DNA of 64,000 nt from CAWUEX02 sp038148375 (GCA_038148375.1 JAYQVH010000014.1:1-64000), one strand, 5' to 3'. Positions 52,134 to 60,855 are shown, numbered from the stretch's first letter. Notes: generated by a model not told the origin, from the sequence alone. A program made the numbers and translations.

Positions 52134-52994
52134 ATGAGCGGCTCAAGCAGCGATACACTCGGGATTATTGCGGGAGGCGGGCGTCTGCCAGGACTCCTGG
52201 TGCAGGCGTGCAAGACGCGGGCGCGGCCGTATCTTGTTGTTGGCTTGGAAGGGCATGCCGACGATCTGCCCGAGCCCCCTGCGCTCTGGGCGCGCCTCGG
52301 AGATGCCGGAAAGATGTTCAGGGCGCTGCACGAGGCGAAAGTCACAGCAGTCGTCATGGCTGGCAAGGTTCAACGGCCGGACCTCAGGGATCTCAAACCG
52401 GATTGGCGCACGATCAGGTTTCTTGCGCGAACCGGCATTCGCGCGTTTACCCGCAAAGAAAAAGTCGGTGACGATCGCCTTTTGAGGTCGGTGATCGATG
52501 AAATTGAGCGCGAAGGTCTGAGTGTTATCGGTGTGGATTCCATTCTCTCAGATCTGCTGGTGCCGAACGGTCCCCTGACCGAGAATGCGCCGACAGAACA
52601 TGATCAGCCTGATATTCAAGCGGGTATAGATGCGGCGCGCGCGCTCGGCGCCGCGGATATTGGTCAGGCCGTTGTTGTTCAGAATGGAGCGGTCTTAGCG
52701 GCCGAAGACGCTGCTGGTACGGATTACCTCATACACAGAGGCGGTGACCTGAAGCAGGACGGCCCTGGGCCGATCTTGATTAAGGTGAGCAAGCCGCAAC
52801 AAGACCGGCGTGCCGATCTGCCAACCGTTGGGCCAGAGACAGTTGAAGCCTGTTTGGCTGCCGGGTTCCGCGGCATCGCGATAGAAGCCGGCGGAACTCT
52901 GGTCATGAACCGCGCGGATCTCTGTGCTCGCGCCGATGGCGCCGGCCTTTGGGTCGTTGCCTGCAGCGTTTCGACCGCCACGGATCAAAGCTGA
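52134..52994 (+). CDS. lpxI: UDP-2,3-diacylglucosamine pyrophosphatase LpxI (DUF1009)
   Basis: Hydrolyses UDP-2,3-diacylglucosamine to lipid X and UMP, the step done by LpxH in gammaproteobacteria. N-terminal LGIIAGGGRLPGLLVQACK and the C-terminal domain with DLPTVGPETVEACLAAGFRG, AGGTLVMNR and GTDYLIHRGG identify the family. I chose the ATG at 52134, with GAGG a few bases upstream, giving 286 residues. A TTG at 52092, overlapping the lpxA stop, is an in-frame alternative giving 300 residues. Confidence 0.93.
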   Translation: MSGSSSDTLGIIAGGGRLPGLLVQACKTRARPYLVVGLEGHADDLPEPPALWARLGDAGKMFRALHEAKVTAVVMAGKVQRPDLRDLKPDWRTIRFLARTGIRAFTRKEKVGDDRLLRSVIDEIEREGLSVIGVDSILSDLLVPNGPLTENAPTEHDQPDIQAGIDAARALGAADIGQAVVVQNGAVLAAEDAAGTDYLIHRGGDLKQDGPGPILIKVSKPQQDRRADLPTVGPETVEACLAAGFRGIAIEAGGTLVMNRADLCARADGAGLWVVACSVSTATDQS

Positions 52995-52999
52995 TTGGC

Positions 53000-54166
53000 A
53001 TGTCTGAACCGGTTAGACTCTACATTGTCGCGTTAGAGCCGTCTGGAGATGTCTTGGGCGCCGGCTTGATCGATGCGCTTCAGCAAGAGACCGGTGTCGG
53101 CGTCGAGGTGTTGGGGGTTGGCGGGCCGCAGATGCAGGCCGCCGGGCTGACGTCACTTTTTGATCCGTCAGATCTCGCCATACTTGGCATCTTCGAAGTG
53201 CTGCCGAAAGCTGGCCTGGTTTTGCGGCGAGTACGAGAAGTTTTAGGCGACATCGACCGCACCCAGCCTGATGTTCTGGTGACCATCGATTCTTGGGGTT
53301 TTACGGGCCGTGTGCATAAAGCGCTGGCCAAGCGCGGCAGTCCGATCAAGCGCGTAAGGTATGTCGCGCCGCAAGTGTGGGCGTGGCGGGCTGGGCGGGC
53401 AAAGCAACTCGCACGCTGGATCGATCACATATTGACGCTGTTTCCGTTCGAGCCGCCGCTATTCGAGAAACACGGGTTGCGGGCGACGTGGGTGGGGCAT
53501 CCGGTTTGCGAACCACGGTCCGGCAGTGCGGCGTCACAGAATCTCAGGGCCACCTGGAGCATCGGAAGCAACGAACATCTGCTTGCCGTACTTCCGGGGA
53601 GCCGGACGTCCGAAGTCCGCGCGTTGATGCCGGTGTTCGGGGAGACCGTAAGATTGGTCGCTGAGCGCTGTCCGGGGCTGCATATCGGTATCGCCACCGT
53701 CCCCAATGTTGAAGCCGAAGTGACCGCGTGGGCGCAGACACTTCCCGTCCCCGTCAAGGTGGTGACGACATCTGACGCGCGGTCTGCACTGTTTGCGGCT
53801 GCGGACAGCGCAATTGCGGCGTCGGGGACGGTGACACTGGAGTTGGCTACGGCCGGCGTGCCGCACGTTGTTGCTTACCGGGTTAATCCCGTATCCGCGT
53901 TTCTTTTCAAACGCATCGCAACGACGAATTATGTCAATCTTATCAATGTATTATCGGATGATGACATCGTCCCGGAATGCCTCCAGGACCGCTGCCGGCC
54001 TGATGTGCTTGCCAGGGAATTGTCCAGTTTGATGGTGGACTCTGCCGCACGGACACGACAACGCACTGCGTTCGCCCGTGCCGTGGCGCAACTCGTGCCG
54101 GACGGCGAGGCGCCGAGCGTCCGCGCCGCTCGAGCGGTATTGCAAATTGCGACAGATCATCTTTAA
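53000..54166 (+). CDS. lpxB: lipid-A-disaccharide synthase
   Basis: Joins UDP-diacylglucosamine to lipid X to form the lipid A disaccharide. It is a family 19 glycosyltransferase. Landmarks are LYIVALEPSGDVLGAGLIDA, FGETVRLVAERCPG, KRVRYVAPQVWAWRAGRAKQ, the LLAVLPGSRTSEVRALMPVF stretch, and ASGTVTLELATAGVPHVVAY. From the ATG at 53000 (5 bases after lpxI) it has 388 residues. It completes the lpxD-fabZ-lpxA-lpxI-lpxB run. Its stop overlaps that of the convergent mini flagellar-like gene (TTAA at 54163-54166). Confidence 0.95.
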   Translation: MSEPVRLYIVALEPSGDVLGAGLIDALQQETGVGVEVLGVGGPQMQAAGLTSLFDPSDLAILGIFEVLPKAGLVLRRVREVLGDIDRTQPDVLVTIDSWGFTGRVHKALAKRGSPIKRVRYVAPQVWAWRAGRAKQLARWIDHILTLFPFEPPLFEKHGLRATWVGHPVCEPRSGSAASQNLRATWSIGSNEHLLAVLPGSRTSEVRALMPVFGETVRLVAERCPGLHIGIATVPNVEAEVTAWAQTLPVPVKVVTTSDARSALFAAADSAIAASGTVTLELATAGVPHVVAYRVNPVSAFLFKRIATTNYVNLINVLSDDDIVPECLQDRCRPDVLARELSSLMVDSAARTRQRTAFARAVAQLVPDGEAPSVRAARAVLQIATDHL

Positions 54167-54459
54167 CCGACAGCATTGAGCAGTACCTCGTTTAAGTCTT
54201 GGTCTGTTTTGATGAGGGCGGCGGCAGCTTCATACTGAGCCGATGCCTGGATTAACCCGATCGTTTCTCTCGCGAGATTGACGGGTCCATTTGCCTCCTG
54301 GGCGAAGACAGCAACGCCACCTGTCGGCCCTTCGCTCACTAAGGCCGGGGACCGCGGTGTAAAATCCGGGGTCTGGACGTTGACGATATTGTGCGCGCGT
54401 ATATGTGTCGATTTTTGCGCGGCCAAAAGAGCCGAAGTTGCGATACCGCTAATAGCCAT
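54163..54459 (-). CDS. mini flagellar basal-body rod-like protein
   Basis: The 98-residue protein has an N-terminus, ISGIATSALLAAQKSTHIRA followed by HNIVNVQTPDFTP, that matches the rod-protein pattern of FlgB, FlgC and FlgG (ALxxxxxRMxxxANNxAN). Its C-terminus (ETIGLIQASAQYEAAAALIK, then TDQDLNEVLLNA) resembles the rod C-terminal helix (LVxTDEMLNxLL). The middle domain of real rod proteins is missing, so the two coiled-coil ends are nearly fused. No other flagellar gene is nearby. AAGGA precedes the ATG. Its function is unknown; it may be a minor axial protein or an exapted relic. Confidence 0.65.
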   Translation of the reverse strand: MAISGIATSALLAAQKSTHIRAHNIVNVQTPDFTPRSPALVSEGPTGGVAVFAQEANGPVNLARETIGLIQASAQYEAAAALIKTDQDLNEVLLNAVG

Positions 54460-54483
54460 CGGTCGTCAGTTCCTTCCCATTCC

Positions 54484-54505
54484 CGCATAAAAAACGCATA
54501 AAAAA
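54484..54505. repeat. 11-bp perfect tandem duplication in an A+T-rich leader
   Basis: CGCATAAAAAA occurs twice back to back (54484-54494 and 54495-54505). On the coding strand of the mini rod-like gene this reads TTTTTTATGCG twice, 25-46 bases before its start, in a stretch much richer in A+T than the surrounding genome. It may be part of a promoter or a slippage product. Confidence 0.6.
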
Positions 54506-54547
54506 GACCAACGGTTGCATAAAGATTCAATAATAAGACTGCACCAA

Positions 54548-54580
54548 CAAAAAATGGGCGCGCCTGGCAGGACGCGCCCT
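54548..54580 (-). terminator. rho-independent terminator of gltA
   Basis: On the minus strand GGGCGCG (54579-54573) and CGCGCCC (54562-54556) form a perfect 7-bp stem with a 10-base loop, followed by a run of T residues after ATTTTTT. It lies 24 bases beyond the gltA stop, separating gltA from the downstream mini rod-like gene. Confidence 0.85.
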
Positions 54581-54603
54581 GATTTTTCAAAGAATACAGA
54601 AGG

Positions 54604-55890
54604 TTAGCGCTTGTCCAGCGGGATCAGGTCGCGCATTGGTTCGCCCTTGAAGAGCTGGCGGGGGCGGCCAATTTTCTGGTGCGGGTCCTCGATCATCTCG
54701 TTCCACTGGGCGATCCAGCCCGTCGTGCGGGCCAGGGCGAAGAGGGCGGTGAACATGGTCACCGGGATGCCCATCGCTTGGAAAATAATGCCGGAATAGA
54801 AATCGACGTTCGGATAGAGCTTCTTCTGGATGAAGTACTCGTCTTCGAGTGCGATTTTTTCGAGTTCGACGGCGATATCGAGCAGCGGATTATCCTTGAT
54901 GCCGAGTTCGTCGAGAACTTCCTTACATGTTTGGGCCATAATTTTGGCGCGCGGATCGTAGTTCTTATAAACACGGTGGCCAAAGCCCATGAGACGGAAG
55001 GGATCGTCCTTGTCTTTCGCTTTCTTGACATATTTGCCGATCTGGCTGGCGTCGCCGATCTCGTTCAGCATGTTGAGGACGGCTTCGTTTGCACCGCCGT
55101 GAGCCGGCCCCCATAGAGACGCAATGCCGGCGGCGATACACGCAAACGGATTGGCGCCAGAGGATCCCGCCAGGCGGACCGTAGACGTCGATGCATTCTG
55201 TTCGTGGTCGGCGTGGAGAATGAGGATGCGGTCCATCGCTTTGGCGAGCACGGGATTGACCTCGTAATCCTCGCAGGGCGTCGCGAACATCATGTAGAGG
55301 AAGTTTTCCGCGTAACCCAAGTCGTTGCGCGGATACATGAACGGCTGGCCAAGCGAGTACTTATAGGCCCATGCCGCGATCGTCGGCATTTTGGCGATCA
55401 GACGGTATGAAGAAATTCGGCGGTGATCCGGGTTCGTGATGTCCAGACTGTCGTGGTAGAAGGCCGACAGCGCACCGACGACACCACACATGATTGCCAT
55501 CGGATGGCCGTCGCGGCGGAATCCCGAATAGAAATTATGAAGCTGCTCGTGCAGCATGGTGTGATAGGTGAGGTCGTACTCGAAACGATCCTTCTCCTGG
55601 GCGTTGGGCAATTCACCATTCAGCAGCAGGTACGCGACTTCTTCGAAATTGCAGCTGCTTGCAAGTTGATCGATAGGATAGCCGCGGTGCAGCAAAATAC
55701 CCTGGTCGCCGTCTATGTAGGTGATGGTGGACTCGCAACTGCCGGTCGACGTAAACCCGGGGTCATAGGTGAACATCCCGGTTTCTGCATAAAACTTGCG
55801 GATATCGACAACATCGGGCCCGGTAGAACCGCTCAGGACCGGGAATTCATATGTCTTGCCGTCCGCAGTGAACGTTACAGTTTTCGCCAT
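54604..55890 (-). CDS. gltA: citrate synthase (type II)
   Basis: Condenses acetyl-CoA with oxaloacetate to start the TCA cycle. The 428-residue protein has the N-terminal beta domain of the type II enzyme (VTFTADGKTYEFPVLSGSTG). The catalytic His regions are LILHADHEQNASTSTVR, the FACIAAGIASLWGPAHGGAN stretch and MGFGHRVYKNYDPRA, and the catalytic-Asp region follows. The length is normal for Gram-negative GltA. It is monocistronic, with a good promoter upstream and a clear terminator downstream. Confidence 0.96.
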   Translation of the reverse strand: MAKTVTFTADGKTYEFPVLSGSTGPDVVDIRKFYAETGMFTYDPGFTSTGSCESTITYIDGDQGILLHRGYPIDQLASSCNFEEVAYLLLNGELPNAQEKDRFEYDLTYHTMLHEQLHNFYSGFRRDGHPMAIMCGVVGALSAFYHDSLDITNPDHRRISSYRLIAKMPTIAAWAYKYSLGQPFMYPRNDLGYAENFLYMMFATPCEDYEVNPVLAKAMDRILILHADHEQNASTSTVRLAGSSGANPFACIAAGIASLWGPAHGGANEAVLNMLNEIGDASQIGKYVKKAKDKDDPFRLMGFGHRVYKNYDPRAKIMAQTCKEVLDELGIKDNPLLDIAVELEKIALEDEYFIQKKLYPNVDFYSGIIFQAMGIPVTMFTALFALARTTGWIAQWNEMIEDPHQKIGRPRQLFKGEPMRDLIPLDKR

Positions 55891-55976
55891 GGTGCAGTCC
55901 CTTTCTATCTCGCGACGGACGGCTCCCCTAACGTGCGCCCATCCCGCTGTGTTCTTCTTATGAATTTGCTGCGGTG

Positions 55977-56005
55977 CTTATAGTACGAGAGGGTGAATCA
56001 ATCAA
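55977..56005 (-). promoter_or_regulatory. promoter of gltA
   Basis: Reading the minus strand, TTGATT (56005-56000) and TATAAG (55982-55977) are separated by exactly 17 bases and lie about 90 bases ahead of the gltA ATG. This is the best sigma-70-type match in the window. The -35 element is within a TTGATTGATT direct repeat. Confidence 0.6.
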
Positions 56006-56066
56006 TCTCGCGCTAGGGAAATCGGCGGCGCTGACCGAAATGCGAATGCCATAATCGTTAAAGTTT

Positions 56067-57476
56067 TCAGACCTTTGCGCTCGCCTCTTCAATGCGCGTC
56101 AGGGCCTCATCCTTGCCGAACACGGCCATGACGTCAAAGATCGGCGGGGAAACGGTGGTTCCCGTCAGGGCCGCTCTCAGGGGTTGAGCCACTTGGCCAA
56201 GCTTGATCTCTTTTTGCTCAGAAAATTCGCGTGCCCAGGCCTCGAGCACCTCACCTGTCCAGGTATCCACGGCGGTCAGTTCTATGTGCGCTGCAGCAAG
56301 AATAGCCCGGCCTGCGTCGTCGAGCAGTTTTGCGGCTTTGGCATCGAAGGACAACGGTCGCGGACGGGCGTAAAACGCTGCGCTCTCGGCGAGATCGAGT
56401 ACGGTTTTTGCCCGCTCTTTGAGGCCGTCCATACCTCCGCGAATGCGGTCTTTCGCCTTATCGTCGATCACAACCAAGTCGGCGCCGTCCTGCAGAATGT
56501 CGCAGACCAGATCGGTTAATCGGGCATTATCGGCGGCCTTAAGGTAGTGCGCGTTGAGCGCGGTCAGTTTTGCAACGTCGAAACGCGCGGGCGCCTTGCC
56601 AAGACCGCTGCCATCAAACCACTCGATGGCCTGCTCATCGGAAATGATTTCGTCGTCCCCATGTCCCCAGCCGAGCCGCAGCAGGTAATTGCGCATCGCT
56701 TCGGGCAAGAACCCCTGATCGCGGTAGGCTTCGGCGCCCAGCGCACCATGGCGCTTGGACAGCTTTGCGCCATCGGGACCGTGGATCAGCGGGATGTGGC
56801 CGTAGATTGGCGGAGCCCAGCCAAGCGCATTGAAAAGCTGTATTTGCCGAAACGCATTGGTGAGGTGGTCGTCGCCTCGGATCACGTGAGTGATTTCCAT
56901 GTCATGGTCGTCAACGACGACGGAAAGCATGTACGTCGGCGTCCCGTCGGAGCGCAGCAGGATCATGTCGTCAAGCTGTGCATTAGCCACCGTGACGCGG
57001 CCTTGAACCATATCTTCGAGAACGGTTTCGCCGTCCTGCGGTGCCTTGAGCCGGATAACTGGTTCAACGCCTGCCGGTGCTTCAGACGGGTCGCGGTCCC
57101 GCCAGCGGCCGTCATAGCGGGTAGGTTGCCCGGCTGCGCGTTGCCGTTCGCGCATCTCGGTGAGTTCCTCTGGCGTCGCATAGCATTTGTAGGCGTGCCC
57201 TGTTTCGAGGAGTTGGGCAGCGACTTCGGCATGACGCTCCTGGCGCGCCGATTGCGAGACCGGGTCACCGTCCCAGCCAAGACCGAGCCAGGTCAGCGCG
57301 TCGTAGATCGCGTCGATCGCTTCCTGGGTCGAGCGTTTGCGGTCCGTATCCTCGATCCGCAGTAAATATTGGCCGCCGTGATGCCGGGCAAACAGGCGAT
57401 TGAACAGCGCAGTACGGGCGCCTCCGATATGCAGGAAACCGGTCGGTGAAGGGGCGAAACGCGTGACGACGGTCAT
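56067..57476 (-). CDS. gltX: glutamate--tRNA ligase
   Basis: Class I aminoacyl-tRNA synthetase that charges tRNA-Glu, and possibly tRNA-Gln in organisms with an amidotransferase. The ATP-site motif FAPSPTGFLHIGGARTALFN includes the HIGH-type HIGG. The second motif, GAKLSKRHGA (KLSKR), lies mid-protein. I set the start at the ATG at 57474-57476, immediately before TVVTRFAPSPTG, giving 469 residues. The 27 extra codons upstream in the same frame read as non-homologous sequence. It diverges from comEC. Confidence 0.95.
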   Translation of the reverse strand: MTVVTRFAPSPTGFLHIGGARTALFNRLFARHHGGQYLLRIEDTDRKRSTQEAIDAIYDALTWLGLGWDGDPVSQSARQERHAEVAAQLLETGHAYKCYATPEELTEMRERQRAAGQPTRYDGRWRDRDPSEAPAGVEPVIRLKAPQDGETVLEDMVQGRVTVANAQLDDMILLRSDGTPTYMLSVVVDDHDMEITHVIRGDDHLTNAFRQIQLFNALGWAPPIYGHIPLIHGPDGAKLSKRHGALGAEAYRDQGFLPEAMRNYLLRLGWGHGDDEIISDEQAIEWFDGSGLGKAPARFDVAKLTALNAHYLKAADNARLTDLVCDILQDGADLVVIDDKAKDRIRGGMDGLKERAKTVLDLAESAAFYARPRPLSFDAKAAKLLDDAGRAILAAAHIELTAVDTWTGEVLEAWAREFSEQKEIKLGQVAQPLRAALTGTTVSPPIFDVMAVFGKDEALTRIEEASAKV

Positions 57477-57607
57477 AGAATAGGGCTCTAAAGTCTTTTG
57501 GGATCGGTCCTGGCGGGTGCCAGTGGCGGCGATGCTGTAGCATACTGACCGAGCCATTGAAATGTCCCGGCGGACCGGTTGCCAGCGTTCAGGAGGTCAA
57601 TGCTGAG

Positions 57608-59762
57608 GTGAGCGACGCACCGCGCCAGTTCAATCTGACCGGCCCAATTTTACAGGGCGCAAGGCGGGTGACGATCGCCGGCACTTGGGCCGGCATCAAA
57701 CGTTGGATTGCCGAGGAGTGGGAGCGGCAGGCTCCAAACGCGGTCCTGTGGTGGCCGGTGCTGGTCGGTGTGGGCGTCGCGCTGTTTTTCGCGCTCCCGA
57801 CCGACCGACCCGTTGCCGGCCCTGAGTGTCTTGTTCCTTTGTGGCTCCATAATCGCTTGTATCGCTTTAGCCGAGACTCGGGCGCGTGGGCTTTGTTTCA
57901 CCGTTGCAATGATCGCGTTGGGATTCGCCGCAGCCGACCTGCGTACATTTCTGGTCCGCGCTCCGATACTGAGCGCAGAAATCGGTCCGGTGACGATCAG
58001 GGGCACAGTGGCGGAAATAGAACCCAGCGGCTCTGGGTATCGGATCACCCTCGAAGACCTGAATTTGGGCCGTGCGGCTGAAAGCACGCCCCCGCACCGT
58101 GTGCGTATCCGCATTCCCGGCAGTCACGGTGTGCCAGATATGGGCATGCGAATTGATGTGCGTTCGGTCTTGCGCCCGCCTGGACGGCCGGTCTTGCCCG
58201 GCGGGTTCGACTTTCAGCGCTATAGCTTTTACCGCCAGCTGGGCGGCGTTGGTTTCTCCGTCGGCCGTTGGACACGTGCGGAGGCAAGTACAGAAACTGC
58301 AGATGCATTCGACAAGCGCGTACGGGAATTGAGATTTACCGTTGGCCAGCGGTTGTCGATGCAAATGCCAAAAGAGTCCGGAGCGGTTGCACGGGCCCTG
58401 GTTACGGGCGAAAGGGCGGCAGTGCCAGAGCCATTGCAACAGGCCTACCGGCAATCGGGCCTGGCGCACATGTTGGCGATTTCCGGATTGCATATGAGTC
58501 TGCTGGCTGGGCTCGCATTCGTGTCCGTTCGCCGCGTGCTGGCTTTGATCTTGCCGGTTGCCGAACGCTTCAACACTAAGAAGATTGCGGCTGTTGCGGC
58601 CCTCGGCGCCGCGCTGTTCTATTTGCTTCTCTCCGGCATGAATATCCCGGCACAACGCGCTTTCATCATGGTCGCGGTGGTATTTGCCGCAGTGATGATC
58701 GATCGCAGCGCGCTATCGCTGCGGACGTTGGCCTGGGCGGCGATGGCCGTCCTGTTGCTTCAGCCCGACGCCCTGCTTGGCGCTAGTTTTCAGTTGTCGT
58801 TCGCCGCAGTTCTTCTGTTGATTACCGTTTACGAGCGCGTGCAAATCCGGCCCCGGCTGCGCGACGAATTTGGAACCCTCCGGCCGGTAAAGGCCGTTTT
58901 CATTTACGCGGTGGCCGTCTTGATCACCGATCTGATTGCAACCGGTGCGACGGCGCCGTTCACCGGATTTCATTTTCACGAGATCCCTAAGTATTCGCTT
59001 GTGGCGAACTTGCTCGCGGTTCCGGTTATGGGGCTTTGGATCATGCCGTGGGGATTGCTCGCACTTGTTCTCATGCCATTTGGATTGGACGGAGCCGCAT
59101 TGGCACCCATGGGGGCCGGCATTGAGCTCGTTAACGCGATTGCAAAATTTGTATCGGGACTGCCCGGCGCGACCGTGTTCGTCCCACAAGCGCCGGCGTG
59201 GGCATTGGTTCTCATCACAGCAGGCGGACTGATGCTGTGCTTGTGGCGCGGCGCGTTGCGCTGGAGTGGAGCGATCGTGATCGCCATTGCGATTCCCCAG
59301 CCCTGGCTGGCCGGGCCACCCGATCTCTTGATTGACGAGAATGCGAAGGTGTTTGCCGTGAAAGGCACCGACGGCCGGCTCGTGTTTTCCCCGGGCCGGA
59401 GTGAGTCCTTCACCCGTGACGTTTGGCGTGAGGGCTGGGGCACTTCGCGAGACACCTGGGCCAAGGCGGATAACATCACCTGCGGCCGGGCAGGCTGCAT
59501 CTATGCCAATCAGGACCGCTCAGCCGCACTCGCGTTGACTGAAGAAGCTGTCATCGAAGATTGCGGTCGGGTCGATGTGATGATCGCGATCATGCCGGTT
59601 TGGAAGCTGTGCGGTGACGGAGTCCGGATCGACCGCTTTGATGTCTGGCGAAACGGAGCGCATGCAATCTGGCTTAATCGCGATGGTATAGCTGTTCAGA
59701 CAGTTGCACGTTCAACAGGCCGGAGGGTTTGGAACGAACCGACGTGGCGTCAGCGCCGCTAA
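57608..59762 (+). CDS. comEC: ComEC/Rec2-family DNA-uptake membrane protein, frameshifted near its N-terminus
   Basis: Membrane channel protein of the competence family. The N-terminal part (frame of 57608; includes WERQAPNAVLWWPVLVGVGV and ALFFALPTD) and the rest (frame of 57708; resumes PLPALSVLFLCGSIIACIAL) meet at a CCGACCGACCGA tract at 57797-57808. Deleting one CCGA restores a continuous FALPTDPLPALSVL. The remainder has the OB-like domain, then the competence domain (YRQSGLAHMLAISGLHMSLL), and a divergent C-terminal domain. I chose GTG at 57608 because AGGAGG lies 11 bases upstream. As it stands, full-length protein is not made; a TTG at 57708 could give a truncated form. Confidence 0.85.
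57797..57810 (+). repeat. CCGA tetranucleotide repeat causing the comEC frameshift
   Basis: Three CCGA units plus CC. A unit of four bases shifts the frame with each gain or loss. With two units the two comEC frames join exactly; with three, as here, the N-terminal frame runs on to a stop at about 58081. It could be a slippage site, a fixed mutation or a sequencing or assembly error. Confidence 0.75.
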
Positions 59763-60083
59763 TCACCGCGGCAGACAGACGCCTTTGATGCTTCCCATGT
59801 CCTTAAAGCACCTGTTGCCAACGCCGCAGTCGGTATCGAAGGAACAGGTGTTCCCGACTTTGCCTGAGGTGTCCATCTGATTGCGGTAAGGGTTGCGATC
59901 TGAATCGTTGCCGGGGTCGTTGCCACCGGCACAAACGCCTTCCAATTCAAACTGCGCCTTCAAGCATTTGCTTCCGACTGCGCAATCCGTATCGAACCGG
60001 CAGGCCTGCGCGTCGCCTGCCGCGGCTAGGCTGAAAAGAAAAGTGAAAGCGGCGATAGCGGCGTATTTCATATTCAGATTCAC
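59763..60083 (-). CDS. small exported protein with two identical-spacing Cys repeats
   Basis: The 106-residue protein has a signal peptide (about 1-27, ending GDAQA). Two copies of a four-cysteine unit follow: C28, C34, C40, C51 and C80, C86, C92, C103, each C-x5-C-x5-C-x10-C. Conserved residues are CxFDTDCxVGxxCxK and GVC. A linker rich in Asn, Asp and Gly joins them. I do not recognise the family; the spacing suggests disulfide-stabilised mini-domains. It begins 6 bases after the lexA stop, so it is probably co-transcribed with lexA and LexA-controlled. Its stop abuts the comEC stop with no gap. Confidence 0.72.
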   Translation of the reverse strand: MNLNMKYAAIAAFTFLFSLAAAGDAQACRFDTDCAVGSKCLKAQFELEGVCAGGNDPGNDSDRNPYRNQMDTSGKVGNTCSFDTDCGVGNRCFKDMGSIKGVCLPR

Positions 60084-60089
60084 CCTAAC

Positions 60090-60776
60090 TCAATACCTGC
60101 GCAGCAAGCCGACCAGCTTGCCCTGCACCTGAACGCGGTCCGGTCCGAAAATCCGGGTTTCATAGCTTGGGTTGGCGGGCTCAAGCGCGATCGATTCACC
60201 TTTGCGCCGTAAGCGTTTGAGAGTGGCTTCCTCGTCATCGACGAGGGCAACAACAATTGTTCCGTTTTCCGCAGTGTCGCCGCGCTGAATAATCACCGTA
60301 TCGCCATCAAGAATGCCCGCGTCGATCATCGAATCACCTTCAATGGTCAAAGCAAAATGATCTCCGCGGCCGAGTAGGGACGGCGGCACGCCGATATGCT
60401 CCGACGGATTAGCCAAGGCCTCGATGGGCATGCCAGCTGCGATCTTGCCATAAAGAGGAATATCGACATTGTCGTCGGTATCGTTGGCGGGGGCCGGGTT
60501 GGGGCTCTTGAATGCGCCAGAAACGACATTCGAGACGGATGACGATTCAACGGGCTCCGCGTTGTCCGGAAGCTTCATGATCTCGAGTGCACGTGCGCGG
60601 TGAGGGAGGCGGCGTAAAAACCCTCGCTCCTCCAGGGCGGTGATCAACCGATGAATGCCCGACTTCGATTTGAGGTCGAGCGCTTCCTTCATTTCATCGA
60701 AGGAGGGGGCGACGCCATCTAACTGCATTCGCTGGTGTATGAACATCAGCAGCTGGTGTTGTTTCTTTGTCAGCAC
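60090..60776 (-). CDS. lexA: SOS repressor LexA
   Basis: Transcriptional repressor of DNA-damage genes that self-cleaves when RecA is activated. The N-terminal winged helix (1-68, MLTKKQHQLLMFIHQRMQLD) differs from E. coli in the recognition helix (SKSGIHRLITALEERGFLRR), as in alphaproteobacteria. The cleavage site is A114-G115 in KIAAGMPIE, with catalytic S149 (EGDSM) and K187 (ATLKRL). The 228-residue protein starts at GTG with GGAGGG upstream. A GTTC-N7-GTTC operator overlaps its promoter, so it is autoregulated. Confidence 0.96.
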   Translation of the reverse strand: MLTKKQHQLLMFIHQRMQLDGVAPSFDEMKEALDLKSKSGIHRLITALEERGFLRRLPHRARALEIMKLPDNAEPVESSSVSNVVSGAFKSPNPAPANDTDDNVDIPLYGKIAAGMPIEALANPSEHIGVPPSLLGRGDHFALTIEGDSMIDAGILDGDTVIIQRGDTAENGTIVVALVDDEEATLKRLRRKGESIALEPANPSYETRIFGPDRVQVQGKLVGLLRRY

Positions 60777-60826
60777 CGCAGCGCCCTCCGTGTTTCTCTT
60801 GCCCAGAACAAATTGGCAACACGGAT

Positions 60827-60841
60827 GTTCTACTTTAGTTC
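60827..60841. promoter_or_regulatory. LexA operator (alphaproteobacterial SOS box)
   Basis: GTTC at 60827-60830, seven bases, then GTTC at 60838-60841 matches the direct-repeat GTTC-N7-GTTC box of alphaproteobacteria. It lies 50 bases upstream of the lexA start and overlaps the -10 element, ideal for autorepression. Confidence 0.88.
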
Positions 60842-60855
60842 CAACATTTGGTCAA
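60827..60855 (-). promoter_or_regulatory. lexA promoter
   Basis: On the minus strand TTGACC (60855-60850) and TAGAAC (60832-60827) are spaced by 17 bases. The -10 hexamer contains one half-site of the LexA box, and the other half-site lies in the spacer. Confidence 0.6.

Noticed and set aside
57608..59762. Treating comEC as intact from 57708
   Set aside because: A start at 57708 would begin with Arg/Ser-rich sequence (MPRSGSGRLQTRSCGGR), a frame-shadow of the real N-terminal helix seen in the other frame.
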